Positions 18,468 to 27,123 of a stretch of 64,000 nucleotides of DNA are shown here, one piece after another. The DNA is taken from NCBI GenBank assembly GCA_965657945.1, contig CBFHPW010000007.1, positions 28,052 to 92,051 of the forward strand, read 5' to 3'. The position numbers and the translations under genes are program-made. The notes beneath the pieces are model-generated. The model was not told the DNA's origin. It saw only the letters and a list, made by a program, of their open reading frames with translations, and did no database searches. The stretch comes from CAJJDF01 sp965657945. Its GTDB lineage: Bacteria > Bacteroidota > Bacteroidia > Flavobacteriales_D > CAJJDF01. Every line of letters starts with the position of its first letter. Position 1 is the first letter of the stretch.

Positions 18468-19628
18468 ATGAACAACTTTGAATTTTATAACCCGACCAAA
18501 ATTATTTTTGGAAAAGGTGAGATCACCAAACTAAAAAACGAAATACCGAAAGAGTCTAAAATTCTCGTTTTATTTGGTGGAGGAAGTATAAAAAAGAACG
18601 GAATCTATAACCAAGTCTCTGATGCATTGGAGGGATTTGAGTGGACAGAATTTGGCGGTATACCTCCCAATCCTGAATACAAAGTATTACTAAAAGCCCT
18701 GGAAATAATCAAAAAAGAAAACATCACTTATCTATTGGCAGTAGGTGGAGGATCGGTAATAGATGGAACCAAGTTCTTGAGTTCGGCTGCCTTGTACGAA
18801 GGAAAAGAACCTTGGGACATTCTTAAAAACAAAATAAGAACGGAAGTGGGAATGCCTTTTGGTACTGTTTTAACCCTGCCAGCTACTGGAAGCGAAATGA
18901 ACTCAGGAGCAGTAGTCACCAATGCAGAAACAAGTGAGAAATTTGGAATGGGAGGCCCCGGATTATTTCCTCAGTTCTCAATTCTAGACCCATCTGTTGT
19001 GCACTCTATACCTGAAAAACAACTAGCAAACGGATTGGCAGACTCATTCACTCATGTTTTGGAACAATATATGACCTACCCCAACGATGCAATTCTCCAG
19101 GACAGGTTTGCAGAAAGCATTTTGAGTTCTATTCTAGAAACCGCCCCAAGAATCATGGAAAATCCTGCCGATTACAAATCTGCAGCAAACTTTATGTGGA
19201 ACTGCACCATGGCACTAAACGGAATGATACAAAAAGGAGTTCCTACCGACTGGGCTATTCACGCAATGGGTCATGAGCTTACCGCTTTTTACGGAATAGA
19301 TCATGCCCGTACATTGGCAATTCTTACAAAAAGTCATTACACCTTTAACTTAGAAACCAAGCAAGAAAAATTGGCGCAATGTGCCGAGAGAGTTTTTGGA
19401 ATTACAGAAGGGGATCAAAAAGAAAAAGCCGAACAATGCATCGAAGCTATCGAAGAGTTTTTTCTTTCGATAGGGATAAGCACTAATTTATCAAGCTATA
19501 CAAACCAATTTGAGGGTACGGCACAAAAAATAGCACAACGATTTACAGAAAGAGGTTGGACAGGCATAGGTGAACTCGGAAAATTGACACCAGAACATGT
19601 GGAGGCCATTGTAGAAATGAGCTACTAA
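18468..19628 (+). CDS. Iron-type NADPH-dependent alcohol dehydrogenase (YqhD/BdhA)
   Basis: Group III metal-dependent alcohol dehydrogenase of 386 residues, expected to reduce a range of aldehydes. Nucleotide binding: VGGGSVIDGTK (92-102) and LPATGSEMN (138-145). The metal ligands are spaced exactly as in YqhD: Asp192, His196, His265 and His279, in ANGLADSFTH and WAIHAMGHE...IDHA. The tail motif TERGWTGIGELGKLTPE is typical of YqhD. It is separated by 11 bp from the following Crp/Fnr gene, so the two are probably one operon and the regulator may control it. The natural substrate is not known; detoxification of reactive aldehydes is the usual role. Confidence 0.9.
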   Translation: MNNFEFYNPTKIIFGKGEITKLKNEIPKESKILVLFGGGSIKKNGIYNQVSDALEGFEWTEFGGIPPNPEYKVLLKALEIIKKENITYLLAVGGGSVIDGTKFLSSAALYEGKEPWDILKNKIRTEVGMPFGTVLTLPATGSEMNSGAVVTNAETSEKFGMGGPGLFPQFSILDPSVVHSIPEKQLANGLADSFTHVLEQYMTYPNDAILQDRFAESILSSILETAPRIMENPADYKSAANFMWNCTMALNGMIQKGVPTDWAIHAMGHELTAFYGIDHARTLAILTKSHYTFNLETKQEKLAQCAERVFGITEGDQKEKAEQCIEAIEEFFLSIGISTNLSSYTNQFEGTAQKIAQRFTERGWTGIGELGKLTPEHVEAIVEMSY

Positions 19629-19639
19629 TACTTTTTGCT

Positions 19640-20230
19640 ATGGCACCCGATTCGAACTTTCATTTCTTGTCCTTTTTAAACCCTAATTTCAAACCTTCAT
19701 CGGAGTTAGAAAAACAATATGAGGGTGCATTTCAGGTAAAGAAAATCAAGAAAAAAGAAATAGTACAACACAAAGGCGATACAAAATCAAAAGCCTTTTT
19801 TGTGAGAAAAGGACTTTTAAAAAGTTATGTTTTAGATGAAAAAGGGAAGGAACATATTTTTATGTTTGCCCCAGAAAACTGGATTGTTACTGACATTAAC
19901 TCTGTAGTGAACTTTGGCAAAACGGAGCTTTTTATTCAAGCCTTAGAAGACTCAGAAGTTGAAATAATACAAGGAGATGCCTTCTTAGAATTGACAGAAG
20001 AAATTCAAACTAATCATAAGACTGAGGTTCAAAAATTATTAAAAAGAAATGCTGTACTACAAAAAAGAATTATCTCGCTCATGAGTAAATCAGCGTTTGA
20101 AAGATATGAGGATTTCATCGCAACCTACCCTGGAATAGTTCAACGAGTTCCTCAAAAGCTCATTGCATCTTACCTGGGAATTACTCCTCAAGCATTGAGT
20201 AAAACAATTTCCCATTCTTACAAGAAATAA
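19640..20230 (+). CDS. Crp/Fnr-family transcriptional regulator
   Basis: A protein of 196 residues with an N-terminal cyclic-nucleotide-binding-type beta roll (about 25-115, e.g. FFVRKGLLKSYVLDEKGKEH) and a C-terminal winged helix with the recognition part in QKLIASYLGITPQALSKT. No Cys cluster for an iron-sulfur centre is present, so it is not an Fnr proper, and the residues that hold cAMP are not conserved; the ligand is unknown. It follows the alcohol dehydrogenase by 11 bp. Bacteroidota often pair such small Crp-like regulators with stress or redox genes. Confidence 0.85.
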   Translation: MAPDSNFHFLSFLNPNFKPSSELEKQYEGAFQVKKIKKKEIVQHKGDTKSKAFFVRKGLLKSYVLDEKGKEHIFMFAPENWIVTDINSVVNFGKTELFIQALEDSEVEIIQGDAFLELTEEIQTNHKTEVQKLLKRNAVLQKRIISLMSKSAFERYEDFIATYPGIVQRVPQKLIASYLGITPQALSKTISHSYKK

Positions 20231-20425
20231 AAAAATGATAACCTAGATGAATGCAACCATCTTCAACTAAACCTACATTTGGGTTCAATATAGATTGTTT
20301 AGTTTTTAATAGGGTTAAGCAATTTTACGAAAAAGGTTCAAACGAAAGTTAGAGCCTTTTTTTGTTGACTAATTCCACACATAAAACGTAACTTAGTATT
20401 TCATTACAAACTGCTAAATTCTTTT

Positions 20426-21709
20426 ATGAAAATCAATATATTTTGGCTACGAAGAGACCTAAGATTATCCGACAATGTTGGGTTTTCTGAAGCACTAAAT
20501 AGCGACTTTCCCGTTCTTCCCATTTTTATTTTCGATAAAAAAATACTGGACGAACTGCCTGAAGACGATGCCAGACTATCTTTTATACACGACACATTAT
20601 CCGTTATGAATTTGGATTTAAAAAAAAATAGGGCTGGTATAAAAGGGCTTTATGGAAATCCTAAAGAATGCATAAAGAATTTAGTTAAGGAGTATGAAAT
20701 AAATGCCATTTATACCAACCGCGATTATGAACCGTATGCACTGAACCGAGATAAAGAAATTAGTGAGTTTTTGGCGTCAAAAGGGATAGAATTTAAAACG
20801 TACAAAGATCAAGTGATTTTTGAAAAATCTGAGGTAACAAAAGACGATGGAAAACCTTATACAGTCTACACTCCTTTCAAAAACAAATGGCTCTCTCACT
20901 TCGACAAATCAGAAATGATTAAAGACCATCAGCTCAATCTGAAGAACTGCCTTGTAGGTAATTTTGATTTTCCTTCTCTTTCTCAAATGGGATTCACAAA
21001 AAGTGACATAAAAGTTCAACCCATAAACCTAACTCAATTAGATGACTATGAGGAAACAAGAAATTTTCCTGCCATGGATGGGACGAGTTATTTAGGTCCT
21101 CATTTTCGATTCGGAACTGTTAGTGTAAGAAGTATTATTAGGAAATTAGAAAATAAAGACGCAGTATTTTTGAGCGAGATAATCTGGCGTGAATTTTTTA
21201 TGCAAATTCTTTATCATTTTCCTCACGTAGTTTCTAATAATTTTAGATCCAAGTATGACGGAATAAAATGGAGAAACAACGAAGAAGATTTCGAAAAATG
21301 GTGTCAAGGTAAAACAGGATACCCAATGGTAGACGCAGGAATGAGGCAGCTGAGCAAAACAGGATACATGCACAATAGAGTGAGAATGGTAACTGCAAGT
21401 TTTTTAGTAAAACACCTGTTGATAGATTGGAAATGGGGAGAAGCCTATTTTGCAAAAAAACTCTTGGATTATGAACTTGCATCAAACAATGGAAACTGGC
21501 AATGGGCAGCCGGAACTGGTTGCGATGCAAGTCCCTACTTTCGCGTATTTAATCCCGAATCACAATTAGTGAAATTTGATAAAAAAATGCAATACATACA
21601 AAAATGGGCCCCAGAATATCAAGAACTTATTTTTCCAAAACCCATGGTTGAACATAAATTTGCCAGGGAAAGAGCCATAGCAACTTATAAAGAAGGTATT
21701 GAGAACTAA
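20426..21709 (+). CDS. phrB: Deoxyribodipyrimidine photolyase
   Basis: Blue-light repair enzyme of the cryptochrome/photolyase family that splits cyclobutane pyrimidine dimers, with FAD and an antenna chromophore. The 427-residue length is normal for class I. The N-terminal antenna domain opens with NIFWLRRDLRLSDN. The FAD-binding half shows the family hallmarks EIIWREFFMQILYHFP, GYPMVDAGMRQLSKTGYMHNR and NNGNWQWAAGTGCDA...YFRVFNP. It has its own 5' region after the Crp gene and lies upstream of an SDR epimerase and, divergently, the carotenoid genes, a light-response neighbourhood. Confidence 0.95.
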   Translation: MKINIFWLRRDLRLSDNVGFSEALNSDFPVLPIFIFDKKILDELPEDDARLSFIHDTLSVMNLDLKKNRAGIKGLYGNPKECIKNLVKEYEINAIYTNRDYEPYALNRDKEISEFLASKGIEFKTYKDQVIFEKSEVTKDDGKPYTVYTPFKNKWLSHFDKSEMIKDHQLNLKNCLVGNFDFPSLSQMGFTKSDIKVQPINLTQLDDYEETRNFPAMDGTSYLGPHFRFGTVSVRSIIRKLENKDAVFLSEIIWREFFMQILYHFPHVVSNNFRSKYDGIKWRNNEEDFEKWCQGKTGYPMVDAGMRQLSKTGYMHNRVRMVTASFLVKHLLIDWKWGEAYFAKKLLDYELASNNGNWQWAAGTGCDASPYFRVFNPESQLVKFDKKMQYIQKWAPEYQELIFPKPMVEHKFARERAIATYKEGIEN

Positions 21710-21769
21710 GCCGACTCACTAGCTTGCAACAGCCAATAAAAATTCATTTATCAAAATTAAACCTAGAAC

Positions 21770-22675
21770 ATGAACATACTTATAACTGGCGGAACAGGAT
21801 TAATTGGAAAAAGGTTAACGGAATTATTGTTTGAAAAAGGACATTCGGTTTCTATACTAAGTCGATCCAAAAAAGCAACTTCCGATTCCATTCGATATTA
21901 TACTTGGGATTTAAAGAAAAAAACAATTGAAAAAGAGGCAATTCAGCAAGCTGATGTTATTGTTCATTTGGCCGGAGCAAATGTTGGCGCGGGAAGGTGG
22001 ACCAGCAAAAGAAAAAAGGAAATCATAGATAGTAGAGTTGATTCTGGGAACCTTCTTTTTTCAGAAGTAAAAAAACACAATCCCGATTTAAAAGCTTTTG
22101 TCACTTCCTCGGCAATTGGCTATTACGGAATGACAACTACTGACAATGTGTATACCGAAGAAGACAAACCTGGATTTGATTTTTTGGCGAATGTATGCTT
22201 AAAGTGGGAAGCTGTAGCTGACCAATTTAACACACTAGGAATCAGAACAGCAAAGCTAAGGACTGGTGTGGTGCTTGATAAAAATGAGGGAGCCCTAGCA
22301 AAACTTATCACACCAATAAAACTTGGAATCGGTTCAGCTCTAGGCTCAGGAAATCAAGCTATGCCTTGGATTCATCTCGAGGATATTTGCGGAATCTACA
22401 TTCATTTGATTGAAAACTCCCAGTTACAAGGAGCGTTTAATGGCGTATCACCTAGTCATGAAAACAATCAAGAATTTTCAAAAACTGTTGCCAAGGTTCT
22501 CAAGAAACCGTTTTGGTTTCCTAAAGTTCCTAGTTTTGCAATTCGTTTAGTTTTGGGAGAACAGGCAGTAATTGCACTAGAAGGATCACGCATTTCGTGT
22601 CGAAAAATTCAGGAAGCTGGATATTCCTTTCGATTCGCAAACCTATCCGAAGCATTGAATGAAATTCTATGCTAA
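21770..22675 (+). CDS. TIGR01777-family NAD-dependent epimerase (YfcH/SulA-like)
   Basis: Extended SDR protein of 301 residues. The cofactor motif TGGTGLIG is at the very start, then VIVHLAGANVGAGRW, which is the family signature, and SSAIGYYG with the catalytic Tyr region. The C-terminal domain is the DUF1731 type (GAFNGVSPSH, later LGEQAVIALEGSR). The substrate is unknown for the whole family. In several bacteria it is next to photolyase, as here (60 bp after the photolyase stop), so a joint transcript and light control are plausible. The last 9 bases overlap the 3' end of idi, coded on the other strand. Confidence 0.85.
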   Translation: MNILITGGTGLIGKRLTELLFEKGHSVSILSRSKKATSDSIRYYTWDLKKKTIEKEAIQQADVIVHLAGANVGAGRWTSKRKKEIIDSRVDSGNLLFSEVKKHNPDLKAFVTSSAIGYYGMTTTDNVYTEEDKPGFDFLANVCLKWEAVADQFNTLGIRTAKLRTGVVLDKNEGALAKLITPIKLGIGSALGSGNQAMPWIHLEDICGIYIHLIENSQLQGAFNGVSPSHENNQEFSKTVAKVLKKPFWFPKVPSFAIRLVLGEQAVIALEGSRISCRKIQEAGYSFRFANLSEALNEILC

Positions 22676-23182
22676 CTCAGTTTTTACTCTTTCAAACAAC
22701 ATCTTAAACCACTCAGTAAATTGATCAGGAAACCTATTCATTTCTGTTTGTAAATCTTCCGTTGAAACATAACGAAAACTTGCCACTTCGTCTTTATTTA
22801 TTACTGGCTCATTGTTGGTAGTACCAAAAAACACATGGTCCAACTCATGCTCCACCATTTCATCATCCAACTCGGCACGATACACAAAGCTAAACTTCTT
22901 TTCTAACGAAGATTCCATTCCCATTTCCTCTTGCAGTCTTCTTTTGGCAGCATCAATTGTATTCTCGTCTTGCATGGGATGAGTACAAGCCGTATTGCTC
23001 CAAAGTAATCCAGAGTGGTATTTGTGTGCAGCTCTTTGTTGCAAAAGCCATTCTTTCTTATCGTTAAACACTAAAACAGAAATAGCCCTGTGCAAAATTC
23101 CCTTTCGATGAGCTTCCATTTTCTCAACAAAACCAATTACCTCATCCTGTTGGTTTACTGCTATTACTTCGTGTGGATTCAT
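22667..23182 (-). CDS. idi: Isopentenyl-diphosphate delta-isomerase, type 1
   Basis: Converts isopentenyl to dimethylallyl diphosphate, the primer for isoprenoid and carotenoid synthesis. The protein of 171 residues is a Nudix-fold enzyme: FNDKKEWLLQQRAAHKYHSG, then LWSNTACTHP with the catalytic Cys, and RLQEEMGM as the degenerate Nudix box. It is last in the operon crtI, crtB, unknown gene, idi. Its ATG overlaps the stop of the preceding gene (ATGA), which suggests translational coupling. It converges on the epimerase gene with a 9-bp overlap and no terminator between. Confidence 0.92.
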   Translation of the reverse strand: MNPHEVIAVNQQDEVIGFVEKMEAHRKGILHRAISVLVFNDKKEWLLQQRAAHKYHSGLLWSNTACTHPMQDENTIDAAKRRLQEEMGMESSLEKKFSFVYRAELDDEMVEHELDHVFFGTTNNEPVINKDEVASFRYVSTEDLQTEMNRFPDQFTEWFKMLFERVKTELA

Positions 23183-23691
23183 CCTACTTTGTATTTTTTT
23201 GCCAATTCTTTAAATCTGTTTTCTGTGTCATTTGCTACCAAATTGTTGACAATCATTTTTTTGGTCTCATCAGAAACACTTGATTTTTCGAGATTTTTTA
23301 TGAGGTAAGCCACATCTTTTTCTACCTGATTTGAGTACCCTAGAAAGCTAGGGGCATTCATCTGTACCATTAGTCTTAGGTGAATATTCTCCACATTGCG
23401 ATTCATTTTTATAGATTGCTCCAACATATCTTTTCCTTCATTGAACCAACTGTACTTCGAAATTGGATTTGACACATACTGGGCCATCATCATTTTACAA
23501 ACTCCTTTGTAGGCGTTGATGGTTATTTTTTCTTTCAAATCGCCTACAGCAATTTCCTCTTTTAAAAAAGATTCGGCTGATGACTTATCAGTAACCTGTT
23601 GAAAATCTTTTCTAAAACTAGCTAAATCATTTCCTGCCGAAAGTGAGAAAGATAATACAACCAAGAAAAGAAGTGTAACAAAACGTTTCAT
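23179..23691 (-). CDS. Secreted helical protein of unknown function within the carotenoid operon
   Basis: I do not recognise a family. The 170-residue product has a signal peptide (MKRFVTLLFLVVLSFSLSAG) and then only amphipathic helices, with a TPR-like feel (MLEQSIKMNRNVENIHLRLM) but no canonical repeat. It is coupled on both sides: its ATG overlaps the crtB stop and its stop overlaps the idi ATG, four bases each. Such tight coupling argues for a role in carotenoid or isoprenoid handling, for example pigment assembly in the envelope, but this is inference from context only. No catalytic motif is visible. Confidence 0.7.
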   Translation of the reverse strand: MKRFVTLLFLVVLSFSLSAGNDLASFRKDFQQVTDKSSAESFLKEEIAVGDLKEKITINAYKGVCKMMMAQYVSNPISKYSWFNEGKDMLEQSIKMNRNVENIHLRLMVQMNAPSFLGYSNQVEKDVAYLIKNLEKSSVSDETKKMIVNNLVANDTENRFKELAKKYKVG

Positions 23692-24527
23692 ATTATTCTC
23701 ATTTTATAATCAAAATATGACTTCGTCAACAAGGCAAATTTCATTGGATTACTCACTCGTATTCTGTTAGACTTAATGTCTTCTACATCGCTGTTAATCA
23801 ATTTTTTGAGCAATTTGCTGTAATATTTGTAAGCTGTGTAAACACCAAATTTAGCAGACTCTGGGAGTTTTTTTATTCCCTCAAAAGCTTCGTTAAAATC
23901 TTGTTGTATTTCAATGATAATTTCCGCTTTATTTTCTTCACTCAATCCCATTCCTTCTAAATGAGGAAAATACACCCTGTTCAATTCTTCTGAATCTGCC
24001 TTTAAATCTCTCAAAAAATTCACTTTTTGAAATGCACTTCCCAACTTCATTGCTGGTTCTTTTAACTCATCGTACATTTTTTGATCTCCATTCACAAAAA
24101 CTTTCAAACACATTAACCCTACAACATCGGCAGAACCATAAATATACTCTTGGTAATCTTCGGTGGTTGAATAAATATTTTTATTTAAATCAAATTTCAT
24201 ACTTTTCATAAAAGCATCCACCAATTTATAATCAATCTGATACTTTTTTAACACATCTTGAAAAGAATTCAATATTGGATTTAAGCTTATGCCTCTTTCT
24301 ATTGCTAGTTTCAAGTCTTTTTCAAATTCCAGAATTAACGTTTCTTTGTCGTAGTCGTGAAAAGTATCGACTATTTCATCTGCAAATCTCACAAAACCAT
24401 AAATGGCATGGATATCATCTTGAATTTTTGGCGACAACATTTTTACAGCCAAAGAAAAGGATGTGCTGTAATTGGTTGTTACAATTTTACTTGCCTCATA
24501 AGACACTTTGTCAAATATACTTTTCAT
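23688..24527 (-). CDS. crtB: Phytoene synthase
   Basis: Joins two geranylgeranyl diphosphates into 15-cis-phytoene, the first committed step to carotenoids. The protein of 279 residues is of the trans-isoprenyl-diphosphate synthase type and shows both aspartate-rich motifs: RFADEIVDTFHD (first) and KVNFLRDLKADSEE (second), plus YGSADVVGLMCLKVF between them. It follows crtI by 27 bp and overlaps the next gene by four bases. With crtI it gives lycopene or a related C40 polyene; cyclase and hydroxylase genes are not in the window. Confidence 0.93.
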   Translation of the reverse strand: MKSIFDKVSYEASKIVTTNYSTSFSLAVKMLSPKIQDDIHAIYGFVRFADEIVDTFHDYDKETLILEFEKDLKLAIERGISLNPILNSFQDVLKKYQIDYKLVDAFMKSMKFDLNKNIYSTTEDYQEYIYGSADVVGLMCLKVFVNGDQKMYDELKEPAMKLGSAFQKVNFLRDLKADSEELNRVYFPHLEGMGLSEENKAEIIIEIQQDFNEAFEGIKKLPESAKFGVYTAYKYYSKLLKKLINSDVEDIKSNRIRVSNPMKFALLTKSYFDYKMRII

Positions 24528-24554
24528 ACTCTTTTCTAGTTAACTTATTACTTT

Positions 24555-26039
24555 CTACGCAATGCTTGCTAAATTCATTTTTTCTATCAGATCACTCACC
24601 ACTTTACCCGAAATAAGGGAAGGAGGAACTCCTGGTCCTGGCGAGGTTAATTGACCTGTATAAAATAAATTCTCTACTTTCTTGCTTTTTAATTTTGGCT
24701 TTAAAAATGCCGTTTGCTTCAAGGTATTGGCCAATCCGTAGGCGTTTCCTTTAAATGAATTATACACCTCCACAAAATCTGAGTGAGCAAAAGATTCGTA
24801 CACTTCGATGTGAGGCCTAATGTCCTCCCCAATATGCTTTGTTAATCTATCACAAATCATATCAAAATACTTTTTCCTTATTTCCTCTGAGTCATTAGTT
24901 AATTCAGTAGAAACTGGAACTAAAAAAAACATGTTCTCTTTGCCTTCCGGAGCAACTGAATCATCCGTTTTACTGGGACTACAGATATAAAAAAGTGGGT
25001 TATCTGGCCATTTGTGTGTATCGTATATTTCGGTAGCATGAACATCAAAGCTTTCGTCAAAAAACAAATTGTGGTGCTTAATGCCATCCACTTTTTTATT
25101 TACACCCACGTAATACAACAAACTTGAAGGGGCCATTGTTCTTTTATCCCAATATTTCTGTGTATAATTTCTTTCTTTTTCCTCGAGCAGCTTTTGTTCC
25201 GTGTGGTGATAATCTGCTCCACTCACAATAATGTCGGCCAAAATGGTTTCTCCATTCACCCTCAAACCTTTTGCTTCTCTATTCTCAACGATTATTTTCT
25301 CAACAGGAGAGTTTGTATGAAACTTAACTCCTAGCTCTTTGGCAACCGTAACCATTCCCTCAACAATTTTCCCCATTCCTCCCATAGGGTACCAAGTTCC
25401 TAATACCATATCGGCATAATTCATCAAACTGTAAAGGGAAGGAGTATTCTGTGGTTTTGCCCCCAAAAAAAGTACGGGAAACTCCAACAACTCAATTAAT
25501 TTTGGGTGTTTAAAATAACTACGAATGTGTTTGCTGATTGGCTTGAATAAATCGAGGGACATTCCTTTTTTGGCAATATCGATAGTCATAAATTCTTTGA
25601 TGGACAAAGAAGGTTTAGTCACAAACTCACCCATCCCAACTTCGTACTTGGTTTGAGCTTCCTTCATGAACTCCTCTAATTTTGCTCCAGATCCTTTTTC
25701 GTAGCGCTCAAAATAAGCCTTCAATTCAGTCATATCTGACGGAATATCGTCAGGAGCATCTTTCCAAAACACTCTATAACTTGGCGATAGTCTTACCAAC
25801 TCATAAAAATCGCTCACTTTTTTTCCAAAATCCTCGAAATAACTTTCAAACACATCCGGCATCCAATACCAACTCGGACCCATATCAAAAGTAAAATCTT
25901 CGATTTGCTTGACCCTAGCTCTTCCTCCCAACGAACTATTCTTCTCGTAAACCGATACGCTAAAACCTGACTTTGCAAGATAACTTGCCGCTGACAAGGA
26001 CGAAAATCCTGATCCTATTATTGCTACTTTTTTCTTCAT
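24555..26039 (-). CDS. crtI: Phytoene desaturase
   Basis: FAD-dependent desaturase of 494 residues that converts phytoene to lycopene or neurosporene. The N-terminus is the dinucleotide motif GSGFSSLSAASYLAKSG; DFTFDMGPSWYWMPDVF follows as in bacterial CrtI; the C-terminus has NLFYTGQLTSPGPGVPPSLISGK, the FAD-contacting end that defines the family. It is first of the crt operon and lies 66 bp after the MerR/B12-type regulator on the same strand. A half-site TGTTTAAT, also seen in the regulator's own promoter dyad, lies about 30 bases before its start. Confidence 0.94.
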   Translation of the reverse strand: MKKKVAIIGSGFSSLSAASYLAKSGFSVSVYEKNSSLGGRARVKQIEDFTFDMGPSWYWMPDVFESYFEDFGKKVSDFYELVRLSPSYRVFWKDAPDDIPSDMTELKAYFERYEKGSGAKLEEFMKEAQTKYEVGMGEFVTKPSLSIKEFMTIDIAKKGMSLDLFKPISKHIRSYFKHPKLIELLEFPVLFLGAKPQNTPSLYSLMNYADMVLGTWYPMGGMGKIVEGMVTVAKELGVKFHTNSPVEKIIVENREAKGLRVNGETILADIIVSGADYHHTEQKLLEEKERNYTQKYWDKRTMAPSSLLYYVGVNKKVDGIKHHNLFFDESFDVHATEIYDTHKWPDNPLFYICSPSKTDDSVAPEGKENMFFLVPVSTELTNDSEEIRKKYFDMICDRLTKHIGEDIRPHIEVYESFAHSDFVEVYNSFKGNAYGLANTLKQTAFLKPKLKSKKVENLFYTGQLTSPGPGVPPSLISGKVVSDLIEKMNLASIA

Positions 26040-26105
26040 TTGCTTAACGAATATGCAAAATAATTAAGATTAAACAATGAGTTTCCCAAACTATCCACTT
26101 TCTTT

Positions 26106-26999
26106 CTATATTTTATCAATCAACTCAACAATGGAATCATGAACCACAATGTTATTCGGCACATCGCTTTGTTTAATTTCTTTAGTATTATTTCCCAATA
26201 CGTGCATTGTTTCGTTTCTTTTTCCCAAAATATTCTTACTCACGGTTTGTAAATACTCTACTACCTTTTCTCTTCCTGGTTCTACTGTAAAATAACTGAT
26301 ATAGGTTATGTTTTCGAATACATGCTGTAACTCATATAAGTTTTCCAGAGGCACACTTGGTCCCAGAAAAACAGATTTATACCCTTTCAACATTAACTCA
26401 AAATGGAGATACAAAATGCCAATATCATGTATTTCGTTCATCGGTAAATACAAGATATAAGTCATTTCATCTTTCGGACTCACATTTTGTACTCTTTCAA
26501 TATTCACCAAAATCTTTTGTTTAATCAAGGTAGAAATAAATCGCTCGTGTGCTGGGCTAATTGTGTTTGTTGTCCAGAGATTACCGATATCTGTAAGAAG
26601 TATGAGGAATTCTTTTAAAAACACATCCCTAAATGAATTTCGGGCCAACAACTGATTGTAAGTGGATTCAAATAACGATTGATCAAAATTCAACATCGCA
26701 ATTTTAAAATTGTTCACTGCTAGTGAGTTTTCCTTATTCTCAATCGTAATGTCTCTCACTTTCTCGTTCAACTCCTCTTCGCTAATATCAGCAATGTGAG
26801 AAATCTTCACACCGCTGTTGTTGAGAACAGCGATATTCAATATCTTTCTTAAGTTTTGTAAATTGTAAGTTCTAATGTTAGAATCCGATCTTTCAGGCTC
26901 TAGAAGATTGTACCTCTTTTCCCATATACGAATAGTGTGTGCCTTGATTCCGCTAAGATTTTCTAGGTCTTTTATTGAAAAAGAATTTTTAATTGACAT
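26106..26999 (-). CDS. MerR-family regulator with B12-binding-like domain (CarH/LitR type)
   Basis: Protein of 297 residues. Residues 5-75 are a MerR winged helix (IKDLENLSGIKAHTIRIWEKR). The rest matches the CarH/LitR sensor: a four-helix cap containing DIGNLWTTNTISPAHERFIS, then a cobalamin-type Rossmann half with EIHDIG (189-194), the E-x-H-x-x-G form of the base-off motif; His191 would be the lower cobalt ligand. In the CarH Wx9EH signature Trp142 and Glu152 are kept but the His is Arg153, and the residue after Trp is Thr rather than the His that replaces adenosyl after light. So it may bind B12 but respond differently. It precedes crtI by 66 bp and probably controls the carotenoid genes. 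Confidence 0.85.
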   Translation of the reverse strand: MSIKNSFSIKDLENLSGIKAHTIRIWEKRYNLLEPERSDSNIRTYNLQNLRKILNIAVLNNSGVKISHIADISEEELNEKVRDITIENKENSLAVNNFKIAMLNFDQSLFESTYNQLLARNSFRDVFLKEFLILLTDIGNLWTTNTISPAHERFISTLIKQKILVNIERVQNVSPKDEMTYILYLPMNEIHDIGILYLHFELMLKGYKSVFLGPSVPLENLYELQHVFENITYISYFTVEPGREKVVEYLQTVSKNILGKRNETMHVLGNNTKEIKQSDVPNNIVVHDSIVELIDKI

Positions 27000-27004
27000 A
27001 TTTT

Positions 27005-27032
27005 GTTTAATACTTTATGAAATATATTAAAC
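27005..27032. promoter_or_regulatory. Inverted repeat in the leader of the MerR/B12 regulator
   Basis: GTTTAATA, 12 bases, TATTAAAC: perfect 8-base arms. It sits between the likely -7 element (27043-27050) and the start codon at 26999, where a bound dimer would block transcription. A good candidate for autoregulation. Half-site TGTTTAAT recurs before crtI at 26069-26076. Confidence 0.5.
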
Positions 27033-27042
27033 TAAATTAAAA

Positions 27043-27050
27043 CAAATATA
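27043..27050 (-). promoter_or_regulatory. -7 promoter element of the MerR/B12 regulator
   Basis: TATATTTG on the minus strand, an exact match to TAnnTTTG, 44 bases upstream of the start codon. The -33 element is not clear. Confidence 0.45.
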
Positions 27051-27123
27051 TTTAGGACGAAGTTTATTTGACTAAAAGTTATAAAAATAAATACGTTGAG
27101 GCGATTAAACAAAAAGTAAAGAA

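Noticed and set aside
26040..26105. Second full MerR/B12 operator before crtI
   Set aside because: Only one half-site (TGTTTAAT) was found; no partner arm at the right distance.
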